From Methylocapsa sp. S129 (GTDB lineage Bacteria > Pseudomonadota > Alphaproteobacteria > Rhizobiales > Beijerinckiaceae): a stretch of 43,315 nt of DNA. Position numbers and translations under genes: made by a program. Shown here piece by piece: positions 9,026-17,471 of the stretch; position 1 is the stretch's first letter; each line of letters opens with the position of its first letter. Location: assembly GCF_009765995.1 (NCBI RefSeq), contig NZ_LMUI01000012.1, positions 1 to 43,315 of the forward strand, in the 5' to 3' direction. A model generated the notes under the pieces. The model had not been told where the DNA came from. It searched no databases and was given only the letters and a program-made list of their open reading frames with translations.

Positions 9026-9106
9026 TGCATGCACGATTGCCATTATGTATGCAAAATCGTATATTTGTATGCTTAAATTATGGTTTTGCATGCTGATATT
9101 CTATGC
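9026..9106. promoter_or_regulatory. Operator array of TGyATGC words between permease and GntR genes
   Basis: TGCATGCA (9026), TGTATGCA (9046), TGTATGCT (9066) and TGCATGCT (9087) start 20, 20 and 21 bases apart, and a weaker TCTATGCT follows at 9100. The spacing puts the sites on the same face of the helix. The array covers the only intergenic promoter region of the divergent pair and is a likely binding site for the adjacent GntR-type protein. Confidence 0.65.
9037..9065 (+). promoter_or_regulatory. Candidate sigma-70 promoter for the GntR gene
   Basis: TTGCCA (9037-9042) and TATATT (9060-9065) are separated by 17 bases. One TGTATGCA operator word lies in the spacer and another just after the -10, so a bound regulator would block the polymerase. 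No transcript data are available. Confidence 0.5.
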
Positions 9107-9152
9107 TAACCCTGCACAAAGACCGGGCTTTGGAGCAGATCGGAATGCGTCG

Positions 9153-9824
9153 TTGAGGCAGGCTAAGTTCGAAGGTTCGACGCAGTCCGATCGGCTTGCC
9201 GAAGCCATTGCCGAGACCGTGCTGTCCGGCGAATTCCAGCCTGGGCTTCGGCTCGACGAAGGCATGCTGGCCGAGCGCTACGGCGTATCAAGGACGCCGG
9301 TGCGCGAGGCCCTGCGACAGCTCGCCTCGACGGGCCTGATCGATGTCAAACCCCGGCGCGGCGCCACGGTCGCAAACGTCACCTCGTCTCAACTCGAAAT
9401 GATGTTCGGCGCCATGGCGGAGATCGAGGCGACATGCGCTCGGCTGGCGGCGATGGGCATGACGCCGATCGAACGGCGCCGTTTGCAGGGTCTTCAGGAG
9501 ACGATGGAGGCGATCGTGCTGCGCGATGATCGCGACGCCTACGCCGCGGCCAATATCAACTTCCACACCCAGATCTATCTCGGCGCGCATAACGAAATCC
9601 TGTCCGATTTCGCCACGGCGCTGCGGCGGCGACTGGCGCCGTTTCGACGCGCACAGTTTCGAACCGAGGGGCGCAGCTCGCGCTCGCATGCCGAACATGC
9701 CGCCGTCGTCAAAGCCATCGTCGCATGCGACGCGTCGGCGGCGCATGCCGCGATGTTTCATCATATGAGTCTGGTGGAGGACTCGTTCGGCCAGCTCGGC
9801 GCGCCATCGCGGGCGACCGCTTAA
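9153..9824 (+). CDS. GntR family transcriptional regulator, FadR/FCD subfamily
   Basis: The N-terminal winged helix is clear (TQSDRLAEAIAETVLSG, RLDEGMLAERYGVSRTPVREALRQL, GLIDVKPRRGATVA). An all-helical FCD ligand domain follows, with His residues typical of its metal site (NFHTQIYLGAHN, EHAAVV, HHMSLV). The frame stays open back to 9045, but the three upstream ATGs (9045, 9069, 9090) are part of the operator words and encode an unlikely Cys/Phe/Tyr-rich leader. The TTG at 9153, giving MRQAKFEG, is therefore preferred with modest confidence; 9090 is the main alternative. It diverges from the purine permease and probably controls it. Confidence 0.85.
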   Translation: MRQAKFEGSTQSDRLAEAIAETVLSGEFQPGLRLDEGMLAERYGVSRTPVREALRQLASTGLIDVKPRRGATVANVTSSQLEMMFGAMAEIEATCARLAAMGMTPIERRRLQGLQETMEAIVLRDDRDAYAAANINFHTQIYLGAHNEILSDFATALRRRLAPFRRAQFRTEGRSSRSHAEHAAVVKAIVACDASAAHAAMFHHMSLVEDSFGQLGAPSRATA

Positions 9825-9898
9825 CCGCGCCTTCAAAAGTCGAAGTTTGGGCGCGCCTGATCCTCATCACACCGCCCGCTAAAGCCTCATCGGACCCC

Positions 9899-10765
9899 AT
9901 GCCCCATTCCCCTCCTGTCTCCATCCTGTCGATCCAGTCCCACGTCGTCTATGGCCACGTCGGCAATTCGGCGGCGGCGTTTCCATTGCAGAGGATCGGC
10001 TGCGAGGTCTGGCCGATCAACACGGTGCAGTTTTCCAATCACACCGGCTATCCCGATTTTCGCGGCCAGGTTTTCGACGCCGCGATGATCGACGATTGCG
10101 TGACGGGCGTCGCCGCGCGTGGCGCCCTCGCCCGCTGCAATGGCGTTCTGTCCGGCTATATGGGCTCGCCGGAAATTGGCGCGGCGATCTTGCGCGGCGT
10201 CGGCGCCGTCCGCGATCAAAACGCCGAAGCGGTCTATTGCTGCGATCCTGTACTCGGCGATGTCGGGCGCGGCATTTTTGTGCGCGAGGGCGTTGTCGAA
10301 TTCATGCGCGAGCGCGCCCTGCCCGCCGCCACGATCCTGACGCCGAACCATTTCGAACTCGATCTGCTTTCGAATCTGCCTTCGACCGACATGAGCGGCG
10401 CGCGCGCGGCGCTGGGCGCCCTGCACGAGCGCGGACCGCGCGTGATCCTCGTCACCTCGCTCGCCCTCGACGACACGCCCGCTGATGCGATCGACATGGT
10501 GGTTTCCGAGAATGGCGCGCTTTGGCGATTGCGCACGCCCAAGGCGCCGATCAAGGTGAATGGCGCGGGCGACGTCATCGCCGCGCTTTTCCTCGCCCAT
10601 TGGCTGCGAACGCATAGCGCGTCCGAAGCCATCGCGCTCGCGGCCTCTTCCGTCTATGGTCTCGTCGCGGCGACCGCGAAAGCGGGATCGCAAGAGCTTG
10701 AGATCATCGCCGCGCAGGAAGAATTCATTCGTCCCTCGCGCCTGTTTGTCGCGGAAAGAATCTAG
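9899..10765 (+). CDS. pdxY: Pyridoxal kinase (ribokinase family)
   Basis: The 288-residue protein has the PdxY/PdxK pattern: an N-terminal ILSIQSHVVYGHVGNSAA, then INTVQFSNHTGY, the DPVLGDVGRGIFV segment, TPNHFELDLL, and the anion-hole and catalytic motif NGAGDVIAALF near the end. It phosphorylates pyridoxal (and possibly related B6 vitamers) with ATP in the cytoplasm. The chosen ATG matches the usual start of the family; the frame is open further upstream, but that part overlaps the end of the GntR gene. The PhzF-like gene begins 9 bases after the stop, so the two are likely one transcript. Confidence 0.9.
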   Translation: MPHSPPVSILSIQSHVVYGHVGNSAAAFPLQRIGCEVWPINTVQFSNHTGYPDFRGQVFDAAMIDDCVTGVAARGALARCNGVLSGYMGSPEIGAAILRGVGAVRDQNAEAVYCCDPVLGDVGRGIFVREGVVEFMRERALPAATILTPNHFELDLLSNLPSTDMSGARAALGALHERGPRVILVTSLALDDTPADAIDMVVSENGALWRLRTPKAPIKVNGAGDVIAALFLAHWLRTHSASEAIALAASSVYGLVAATAKAGSQELEIIAAQEEFIRPSRLFVAERI

Positions 10766-10774
10766 GAACGCGTA

Positions 10775-11674
10775 ATGCGCCGCCAATTCTACACGCTCGA
10801 TGTTTTCACGGATGTGGCGCTCGCGGGAAATCCCCTCGCTGTCGTTCTCGACAGCGAGGGGCTCGACGACGCCAGAATGCAGGCGATTGCGGGCGAATTC
10901 AATCTGGCGGAGACGGTTTTCGTCAAGGAGCCGCGCAACCCGATCAATACCGCGCGCCTGCGGATTTTCACGCCCGTCCAGGAATTGCCGTTCGCCGGCC
11001 ATCCGACGGTGGGGGCCGCCGTTCTGCTCGCCCATTTGCGCGCGCCCGAACTGCTCGCGCGCGAGGATTTGCGCATCGTCGTCGAGGAGCAGGTCGGCGA
11101 TGTCGTCTGCATCGCGCGCCATCGCAAAGGTCAGGCGATGGCCGCCTATTTCACGCTGCCCCGCCTTCCCGAAAAGACCGGCGAGGCGCCGTCCGACGAA
11201 GCGCTGGCCGCCGGCCTCGGCCTCAGCGCCGCCGATATCGGCTTTGGGTCCCATCGACCCACAATGTATGGCGCGGGCAAGCCCAATCTGTTCATCCCCA
11301 TCGCCAGCCTCACGGCAATGGCCAAAGTGCGGCCCAATCTCAAACTCTGGGGCGAGAGCGGCGGCCCGGCCGTTTATCTCTACACCAATGAGGTCGTGAG
11401 CAACGGCTCGACCTGGCATGCGCGCATGTTCTGGTCGGGTTTGGGCATTGTCGAAGATCCCGCGACCGGCAGCGCCGCGGCCGCCTTCGCCGGCGTCATC
11501 ATGCAGTTCGAGCGCCCTGGCGACGGCGAGCATATGTTCGTCATCGAACAGGGCCTCGAAATGGGCCGGCCGAGCTTCATTTCGCTTGGAATCGACGTCG
11601 AACATGGCGCGCTTCTATCGGCCACCATCGGCGGATCGGCGATCGTCGTCTCACAGGGCGCGATCGACCTATGA
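10775..11674 (+). CDS. PhzF family isomerase/epimerase-like protein
   Basis: The 299-residue protein starts with QFYTLDVFTDVALAGNPLAVV, the hallmark of the PhzF fold. The conserved Glu46 is in FNLAETVFV, and LPFAGHPTVGAA and VEDPATGSAAAAFAG are also present. Members are diaminopimelate-epimerase-like enzymes, and most outside phenazine clusters have unknown substrates; no phenazine genes are nearby. The start follows AGGAA. The stop overlaps the start of the Nudix-like gene by 4 bases (ATGA), which implies translational coupling. Confidence 0.9.
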   Translation: MRRQFYTLDVFTDVALAGNPLAVVLDSEGLDDARMQAIAGEFNLAETVFVKEPRNPINTARLRIFTPVQELPFAGHPTVGAAVLLAHLRAPELLAREDLRIVVEEQVGDVVCIARHRKGQAMAAYFTLPRLPEKTGEAPSDEALAAGLGLSAADIGFGSHRPTMYGAGKPNLFIPIASLTAMAKVRPNLKLWGESGGPAVYLYTNEVVSNGSTWHARMFWSGLGIVEDPATGSAAAAFAGVIMQFERPGDGEHMFVIEQGLEMGRPSFISLGIDVEHGALLSATIGGSAIVVSQGAIDL

Positions 11675-12399
11675 GCGAGGCGGACGCGCGCATTTTCGAA
11701 GTTACGGAACTTGATCTGGCCTATGAGCCTGCCCCTTGGGCGTTCGCCCAAAGCCAGGCCGATCAAATCGCCGCGCATTGGGCCCAGCGCAAGGCGGCCC
11801 TGCCGCTTATGTTCGACGGCCGCGTCTTGCTGTTGGGGCGCCACGAATTTGCGAAGCGGAACGATGGCGCGACGATTTTGCGCGGCGCCTATTTCGAGAC
11901 GGATTTCAAAGCCTTTCTCGCCTGGCGCGATTTTGGATTTCCGGACGCAGCCGTGTGCAATTGTTTCTCGATGGCCGCGCTGCAATCGTCCGACGGCGCT
12001 TTTCTGCTTGGTGAAATGGCCGCTCATACGGCCAATGCGGGGTCGGTTTATTTCGCCGCCGGCACGCCCGACCCAAGCGACATTTTCGGCGACCGCGTCG
12101 ATCTCGCCGCGAGCGTTCGGCGCGAATTGCAGGAGGAGACCGGCATTTCGCCCGATGAAGTCGCGATGGGGCCGGAATGGACGATCGTCTATGCGCCGCC
12201 GCGCATCGCCTGCATGAAGATCATGCGCGTCGCCGCGACCGCGCAAAGCATCAAGACTCGCGTCGATTCCTTCCTCGCTGATGACCTGAATGCGGAGCTG
12301 CGGCGGATGCATATCGTACGCCGCGCGCCGGACATCGAAACAATCAACTGCCCGCGCTTTATCGCCGATTTCCTGCGCTACGCGCTGGCCGGCGCTTAA
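11671..12399 (+). CDS. Nudix hydrolase-like protein with an atypical Nudix box
   Basis: The protein has 242 residues. The second half carries AAGTPDPSDIFGDRVDLAAS and then RRELQEETGI, which fits the REUxEExGU end of a Nudix box. The first conserved Glu of the box (GX5E) is not in place. The catalytic helix is intact, so a pyrophosphohydrolase is the best guess, with substrate unknown. It is the last gene of the pdxY-phzF-like operon, and its start overlaps the preceding stop. Its own stop overlaps the stop of the convergent lipoprotein gene by 4 bases. Confidence 0.75.
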   Translation: MSEADARIFEVTELDLAYEPAPWAFAQSQADQIAAHWAQRKAALPLMFDGRVLLLGRHEFAKRNDGATILRGAYFETDFKAFLAWRDFGFPDAAVCNCFSMAALQSSDGAFLLGEMAAHTANAGSVYFAAGTPDPSDIFGDRVDLAASVRRELQEETGISPDEVAMGPEWTIVYAPPRIACMKIMRVAATAQSIKTRVDSFLADDLNAELRRMHIVRRAPDIETINCPRFIADFLRYALAGA

Positions 12400-12737
12400 A
12401 GCGCCGTCGGATAGCCGTGGCGCTTGCGCGAGGCGAGGATCATCGCGCGCGCTTCCTCATCATGGCCCGCCGAACAGGTCTGCTCGGCCGCCGCGATCTC
12501 GGCATGGATTTGATTGTAGACCGATTTGGCGATCTGACCCATCGCCAGATCGTCGTCCTGAACGGCCCGGTAGCGAGCGACCTCGCCCGCGCAGCCGCTC
12601 CCTTGCGGCATCTGGAAATTGGACGGCGCCACGACGATCGAATTGGGCGCCGGCGGCGCGGCGGCCGGCATGGGGCCGGGGGAATTGCAGCCTGCCAAAG
12701 TCAGCGCGGCAAAAGCCGCCAGAAGCGCCGGTTTCAT
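12396..12737 (-). CDS. Small lipoprotein
   Basis: The 113-residue protein begins MKPALLAAFAALTLAGC, a type II signal peptide with lipobox LAGC, so Cys17 should be lipidated. A Pro/Ala-rich linker follows, then a helical domain with two Cys (SGCAGEV and EQTCSAG). The start at 12737 is supported by AGGAG 7 bases upstream; the frame is open upstream to 12833, but that part would bury the signal peptide. It lies 92 bp downstream of lpxK on the same strand. The family is not recognised. Confidence 0.8.
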   Translation of the reverse strand: MKPALLAAFAALTLAGCNSPGPMPAAAPPAPNSIVVAPSNFQMPQGSGCAGEVARYRAVQDDDLAMGQIAKSVYNQIHAEIAAAEQTCSAGHDEEARAMILASRKRHGYPTAL

Positions 12738-12829
12738 ATCAAATCTCCTCTTTCGAATCGATCCCGCTGGGGATCGTGAGCCTCGCCATAGCGAGCGCCC
12801 GGTCAAGCCTTTTCCGGAACGATCGTCCT

Positions 12830-13831
12830 TCAAGGCGTCGCCCGTCGCTTGGCCAGCGCCTCGGTCAGCAGAGCCGCGACCTGACCGGCCTCATCGAAGC
12901 GCAAGGCCACGGGCAAAACTACGACTTTCTCCGCATAGGCCGGCGCCAGGCGCACAACATCCTTCTGCGTCGTCACCGGGGTCAACCGGAGATTGGCGGC
13001 CTCCGCAAGAAGCCCGTCCAGTTGCGCCGACGAATAAAGCTGGTGATCGGCAAAGCCGCGCGCGACGACCACGCGCGCGCCCAGCGCCCTGAGGGTGGCG
13101 AAAAACTTATCCGGCCGCCCGATGCCGGCGAAAGCCAGAACATTCTGGTTGCGCAAATTCGCCGCGACGAGAGGATCAGGCTCAAGACGCGCGTTCAGGA
13201 TCATCTTCTCCGAGACGGCCTCATGCGCCGCTACGCTGGCGTCCGAGACGCCATCAACGAAGACCACGGCCGAAACATAGGGCAGTTGCATGGCCGGCGC
13301 CGCGCGCAAAGGACCGGCAGGCAGGCAGAGGCCATTGCCAAAGCCGGCCCCGCCATCGATGAGAGCGAAGCTGCAATCCTTGGCGAGCGCCGGGCTCTGC
13401 AGGCCGTCATCGAGGACCAGGACGCTGGCGCCGGCGTCGATCGCGGCTTGCGCGGCAAGGCGTCGATCGCGTGCGACGAAACATGGCGCGACGCGGGCGA
13501 GCAACAAAGGCTCGTCGCCCACGTCCTCGGCGCGGTGAATGTTCGGGTCGACCGCGACAGCGCCGGATCGCGCCGCGCCGCGATAGCCGCGCGACAAGAA
13601 CGCGACCTTCTCGCCCCTATCGCGCAGCAGATGCGCGATGGCGATGGCGGCGGGCGTCTTGCCCGCGCCGCCAGCGACAAAATTCCCGACGCAAATGACC
13701 GGGACGCCGACCCGCAAGCCCGGCCGCGCCATGCGCCTCGCGGTGAAGGCGCCGTAGAGCGCGCCCAAAGGCGCCAGGCCGAGAGCGAGGACGCCCGGCT
13801 CGCGTCGCGCCCAAAAGCCTGGCGCCCTCAA
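12830..13831 (-). CDS. lpxK: Tetraacyldisaccharide 4'-kinase
   Basis: The 333-residue protein is the usual LpxK length. An N-terminal membrane-associated segment (LALGLAPLGALYGAFTARR) is followed by the P-loop GGAGKTP (residues 54-60), FLSRGYRG and the LDDGLQ motif with the catalytic Asp pair. It phosphorylates the 4' position of the lipid A disaccharide on the inner side of the inner membrane. Its ATG overlaps the stop of waaA (ATGA), so the two are coupled. A full lipid A pathway is implied, but the other lpx genes are not in the window. Confidence 0.94.
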   Translation of the reverse strand: MRAPGFWARREPGVLALGLAPLGALYGAFTARRMARPGLRVGVPVICVGNFVAGGAGKTPAAIAIAHLLRDRGEKVAFLSRGYRGAARSGAVAVDPNIHRAEDVGDEPLLLARVAPCFVARDRRLAAQAAIDAGASVLVLDDGLQSPALAKDCSFALIDGGAGFGNGLCLPAGPLRAAPAMQLPYVSAVVFVDGVSDASVAAHEAVSEKMILNARLEPDPLVAANLRNQNVLAFAGIGRPDKFFATLRALGARVVVARGFADHQLYSSAQLDGLLAEAANLRLTPVTTQKDVVRLAPAYAEKVVVLPVALRFDEAGQVAALLTEALAKRRATP

Positions 13832-15117
13832 GACGCCGGCTCCAGCGCCGCCCGCGCCAAATAGGGCTCGACCGCCTCGACAGTGCGATCGACCGCGCCG
13901 GTTTGGCCCTCCACGATCTGGGCGGCGGCGCGCGCCATCGCACGCAAGCGTCCGCCATCGATAAAAAGCGCCGCGAGCGTCTGCGCCAACTCCTCAGCAT
14001 CACGCACCAATGCGGCGCCGCCGGCCGAATCGAGCAAGGCGTAGACATCGGCGAAATTGGCGACCTGCGGTCCATGCAGGATGGCGCTGGCGAGCCTGGC
14101 GGGCTCGATCGGATTCTGGCCGCCGCCAGGAACGAGCGATTTGCCGACGAAAACCACGCCGGCCAATCGATAGAACAGGCCGAGTTCTCCAATCGTGTCG
14201 CAAATATAGACCGCTGTTTCGGCGCTGGGTTGCGCGCCCGCCGAGCGAAGCGCGCAATTGAGGTCGAGCTCTTGCAACTGCGCGGCGATCCTGGCGCCGC
14301 GCTGAGGATGGCGCGGCGCGATCAGGGTGAGCAGATCGGGGAAAGTGCGCGCCAGAATGCGATGCGCCTCGCCGATCAGAATTTCCTCGCCCGCATGGGT
14401 CGAGGCGGCGATCCAGACCTGGCGGCCCGATATTCGGCCCGACAGGGATGCGAGTTCTTGTCGATCGGCGGGCGGCGCCGGCGCGTCATATTTCAAATTG
14501 CCGACAAGCCGCACATTAGGCGCGCCGAGCGCGGCGAAGCGCTCGCCGTCGCCTTCGCTCTGCGCAAGGCACAGATCGACGCGCGCCAGCAGCGCGCCGA
14601 TAAAGGCGCTCAGCCCGCTCCAGCGGCGGAACGAACGCTCGCTAAGGCGCGCATTGACGAGAACGATGGGCGTGCCCGCCTTTTCCGCCTCGACGATGAA
14701 ATTCGGCCAGAGCTCGGATTCGGCGATCAGCGCGATATCGGGCCGCCAATGCGCGATGAAACGGCGCATGAATTGAGGGGCGTCGAGCGGCACGAATTGA
14801 TGAAAAGCGCCGGCGGGCAGACGGTCCGCGAGTATCGCGGCCGAAGTGACCGTTCCCGTCGTAATCAGCACATGGCGTCCGCGCTGCGTCAGCCTCTCGA
14901 TCAGCGGCAGCAGAGACAGCGCCTCGCCGACGCTCGCGCCATGCAGCCAGACCAGCACGCCGGCCGGCCGATCAAGACCTGGCTCGCCGCGCCGCTCGCC
15001 TATTCTCGCGCCATCCTCCTTGCCGCGCGACAGCCGCCAGGACAGCAAAGGCCCGCTCAAAGGGGCGAAGGCGCCGGTCGCGAGACGATAGGCGACGAGC
15101 GAAAGCGGCAATTTCAT
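13828..15117 (-). CDS. waaA: 3-deoxy-D-manno-octulosonic acid (Kdo) transferase
   Basis: The 429-residue protein has the WaaA/KdtA pattern: an N-terminal membrane anchor, LVWLHGASVGE with the catalytic Glu, ESELWPNF, LVNARLSERSFRRW, and the GT-B C-terminal motif (VGKSLVPGGGQNPIEPA) that binds CMP-Kdo. It adds Kdo to lipid IVA. In many relatives a lysophospholipid acyltransferase gene (DUF374) lies between waaA and the DUF4170 gene; here only 98 bp separate them. Confidence 0.95.
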   Translation of the reverse strand: MKLPLSLVAYRLATGAFAPLSGPLLSWRLSRGKEDGARIGERRGEPGLDRPAGVLVWLHGASVGEALSLLPLIERLTQRGRHVLITTGTVTSAAILADRLPAGAFHQFVPLDAPQFMRRFIAHWRPDIALIAESELWPNFIVEAEKAGTPIVLVNARLSERSFRRWSGLSAFIGALLARVDLCLAQSEGDGERFAALGAPNVRLVGNLKYDAPAPPADRQELASLSGRISGRQVWIAASTHAGEEILIGEAHRILARTFPDLLTLIAPRHPQRGARIAAQLQELDLNCALRSAGAQPSAETAVYICDTIGELGLFYRLAGVVFVGKSLVPGGGQNPIEPARLASAILHGPQVANFADVYALLDSAGGAALVRDAEELAQTLAALFIDGGRLRAMARAAAQIVEGQTGAVDRTVEAVEPYLARAALEPAS

Positions 15118-15124
15118 GCGCCCC

Positions 15125-15208
15125 TCAAGCCGACGCCGGGTCAGTAGCCGCCAGCGGAAATCCCGGCGCCTCCCCCACCAATCCCACCCGGCTGCGGCGC
15201 TTCAGCAT
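15125..15208 (-). other. 27-codon open frame between DUF4170 and waaA
   Basis: The frame encodes 27 residues starting MLKRRSRVG and has no clear ribosome-binding site. Its basic N-terminus resembles the start of the DUF374 acyltransferase usually found at this place in related genomes, but nothing further matches. It may be a deletion scar of that gene or chance. Confidence 0.2.
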
Positions 15209-15215
15209 TTTGAAA

Positions 15216-15500
15216 TCAGGACGTTTTTCGCGCGAGCCCCGCAGGATCGAGGAAGCGATGGAGGTGTACGATGAAATAACGCGTCTGCGCGCTATCGACG
15301 GAAGCTTGCGCCTTGCCGCGCCAGGCGCGCGCGGCGCTCGCGTAATCGGGAAAAATGCCGACCACGTCGATCTTCGACGGGTCGCGAAACTCATTCGAGT
15401 CGAGGCTTTTCAATTCGCCGCCGAAAACCAGATGCAGGAGTTGCTTGGATTCCTCGGTTGTCGATGGGTTGGTTTGCGTAGGGTCCGCAGCTTGCGTCAT
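15216..15500 (-). CDS. DUF4170 family protein
   Basis: The 94-residue protein has the core LLHLVFGGELKSLDSNEFRDPSKIDVVGIFPDYASAARAWRGKAQASVDSAQTRYFIVHLHRFLDP in summary form: a ferredoxin-like pattern ending in the conserved RYFIVHLH. DUF4170 genes sit next to waaA and cysQ in most Hyphomicrobiales, as here. The molecular role is unknown. There is no signal peptide or Cys, so it should be cytoplasmic. It lies 88 bp downstream of the cysQ-like gene on the same strand. Confidence 0.85.
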   Translation of the reverse strand: MTQAADPTQTNPSTTEESKQLLHLVFGGELKSLDSNEFRDPSKIDVVGIFPDYASAARAWRGKAQASVDSAQTRYFIVHLHRFLDPAGLARKTS

Positions 15501-15588
15501 GGCGATTTCCTATCACGATGCGAAAGATTCGTCATCCTTCTCGCGCCCGTCGCCGATTGCGGCGGAGCGCTGTCGCGGCCTGCATTCC

Positions 15589-16428
15589 TCATGCCAAGGG
15601 ACTGCCGATCGCAAGGCGGCCCGCGGCGACGAACGAGCCGATCATCCCCGCCGAGGCGCCGAAGAGGACGCCATGGCGCGTCTCCGCCTTATTATAGTGC
15701 AAGGGCTCGCCCGCGGCTTCGACGAGCCGGCCGCCGGCCTCCGTCAGAATAAGATCGACGGCGGCGATGTCCCAATCATGGGATTTTTCCGAGGCGAGGG
15801 CGAGATCGAGCGCGCCGCTGGCGACCAGCGCCATCCGATAGGCGAGCGAAGGGATTTTTGACTGCGGATCGAATGAAACTCCCGCTGCGCGCCCGATCGC
15901 CTCCACCATCGGCTTTGGGCCGGCGATGCGCGCTTCCGCAAGCGTTTGACGAGGGGAGATCGCGATCGTCGCGCCGTTCAGGGTCGACCCATGCCCCCGC
16001 GCCGCCGCATAAGTCTCAGCGAGCGCCGGCGCGTGAACCACGCCGGCGACGGGACGGCCGGCGACGACAAGCGCGATCGAAACGGCCCAGCGCGGATCGC
16101 CCGCCAGGAACCCGCGCGTCCCATCGATCGGATCGACGATGAGCACGCTCGCGCAGGCCAGGCGCGCCGGATCGTCCTCGGTCTCCTCCGACAGCCAGCC
16201 GGCGCCGGCGAAAGCCGCGCTGAGGCGCGTGCGCAAGAACGCGTCCACGGCGTGATCAGCTTCGGTGACGGGCGAACCGCCGGCCTTGTATTCGATGCGC
16301 GCACTGGTGCGCTCTCCCGGACGGAAGAACTGCAACGCGATCGCACCCGCCTCGCGGGCTGCCTCGATCAAGCGATCGCGCACGGCCGCTGTGTCGAGGC
16401 GCGGGCCCATCTCTTCGCCCAAAGCCAT
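15589..16428 (-). CDS. cysQ: 3'(2'),5'-bisphosphate nucleotidase / inositol monophosphatase family
   Basis: The 279-residue protein has the metal-site motifs of the Li+-sensitive phosphatase family: GSPVTEADHAVD, LSEET (Glu81), VDPIDGTRGF (Asp99, Asp102) and HDWDIAAVDLIL. The usual CysQ reaction removes the 3'-phosphate from PAP, a by-product of sulfate assimilation. An inositol-phosphate phosphatase cannot be excluded, but the location beside DUF4170-waaA-lpxK is the classic alphaproteobacterial cysQ position. The start at 16428 has a weak AGG upstream; Met7 is an alternative. Confidence 0.85.
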   Translation of the reverse strand: MALGEEMGPRLDTAAVRDRLIEAAREAGAIALQFFRPGERTSARIEYKAGGSPVTEADHAVDAFLRTRLSAAFAGAGWLSEETEDDPARLACASVLIVDPIDGTRGFLAGDPRWAVSIALVVAGRPVAGVVHAPALAETYAAARGHGSTLNGATIAISPRQTLAEARIAGPKPMVEAIGRAAGVSFDPQSKIPSLAYRMALVASGALDLALASEKSHDWDIAAVDLILTEAGGRLVEAAGEPLHYNKAETRHGVLFGASAGMIGSFVAAGRLAIGSPLA

Positions 16429-16521
16429 AATCCTGAAAGGGAAACTATCGAGAAACGCTCGATTATGCCTTAGCGGCGCCGGACCGGCTGCGCAACCTCG
16501 ACCACAGCTTTGTATCGCTTC

Positions 16522-17436
16522 TCACGTTTTGGCGAGCGCCGTCAGCGTTTGTGCGCGCGTCGGCAGCGGCGGCACGGCGCCATAGCCGCGCGTCGAAAGG
16601 GCCGCCGCGACATTGGCGAAACGGGCGGCCTGAAACGGGTCGCCGGCGCGCAAATATTCGGCGAGAAAAGCGCCGTCGAAGGCGTCGCCGGCGCCCGTCG
16701 CATCGACAGCGTCGACTTTGATAGAGGCGATCTTTTCGCGCCGCTGCGGCGTCGCCACCAGCGCGCCTTCCTTGCCCAGCGTCAGCGCCACGATCTTCGC
16801 GCCGAGCCGGAGATAGAAATCGACGATCGCATCGGGCTGATCGAGGCCGGTCAGTTTCTGCGCGTCGTCGAGGCCGGGCAATGCGATGTCGACGCTTTTC
16901 ATCGCTTCATGGATCACCGCACGCGCCCGCGTCAGCGGCCAGAGCTTGAGGCGCAGATTGGTGTCGTAGGAGACGAAAACCCCACGCCCCCTGGCGATTT
17001 CGATGGCGGCGAAGACAGCGTCCGCCGCCGAGGAGGAGATCGCCTGGCTGATGCCCGAGACATGCAGCAGGCGCGCCGCGCCGATGTAATCGGCGGGGAT
17101 ATCGGCCTCCGTCATGCGGCTGGCGGCCGAACCGGCGCGCAGATAGGAAAATTCGTGGCCGTCCGGGCCATGCGTGACGAAATAGATGCCGGTATGGGCG
17201 CCGTTATTGACGATCACCCGGCTCGCGTCGACCCCCTCGGCCTTCCACAATTCGACCAGCGATCGGCCGAAACGATCGGCTCCGACCGCGGTGAAATAGC
17301 CGGTCGAGGCGCCCGACCGGGCGGCGGCGATGACGGCGTTGGACGTGTCGCCGCCATAGCCAGGCTGGAAAGGGGCGTCGTCGCCCGGTTGGTTGAGTTC
17401 GAACAGAGGTTCGCCAATAGCGATCAGGTCAGCCAT
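16522..17436 (-). CDS. kdgK: PfkB family sugar kinase, 2-keto-3-deoxygluconate kinase type
   Basis: The protein has 304 residues. The ribokinase-fold motifs are GYGGDTSNAVIAAARSGA near the N-terminus, SYDTNLRLKLW in the middle, and DATGAGDAFDGAF with the catalytic base Asp251. The YGGDTSN and YDTNLR motifs are typical of KDG kinases, which phosphorylate 2-keto-3-deoxygluconate in the Entner-Doudoroff/pectin route. The kinase could use products of dehydratases like the one at 1036-2766, but the two are 14 kb apart. It lies 35 bp downstream of the LysE gene and is probably co-transcribed with it. Confidence 0.85.
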   Translation of the reverse strand: MADLIAIGEPLFELNQPGDDAPFQPGYGGDTSNAVIAAARSGASTGYFTAVGADRFGRSLVELWKAEGVDASRVIVNNGAHTGIYFVTHGPDGHEFSYLRAGSAASRMTEADIPADYIGAARLLHVSGISQAISSSAADAVFAAIEIARGRGVFVSYDTNLRLKLWPLTRARAVIHEAMKSVDIALPGLDDAQKLTGLDQPDAIVDFYLRLGAKIVALTLGKEGALVATPQRREKIASIKVDAVDATGAGDAFDGAFLAEYLRAGDPFQAARFANVAAALSTRGYGAVPPLPTRAQTLTALAKT

Positions 17437-17471
17437 ATTGTCCTATTTGCGCATGAATAGAAGCGCGTATT

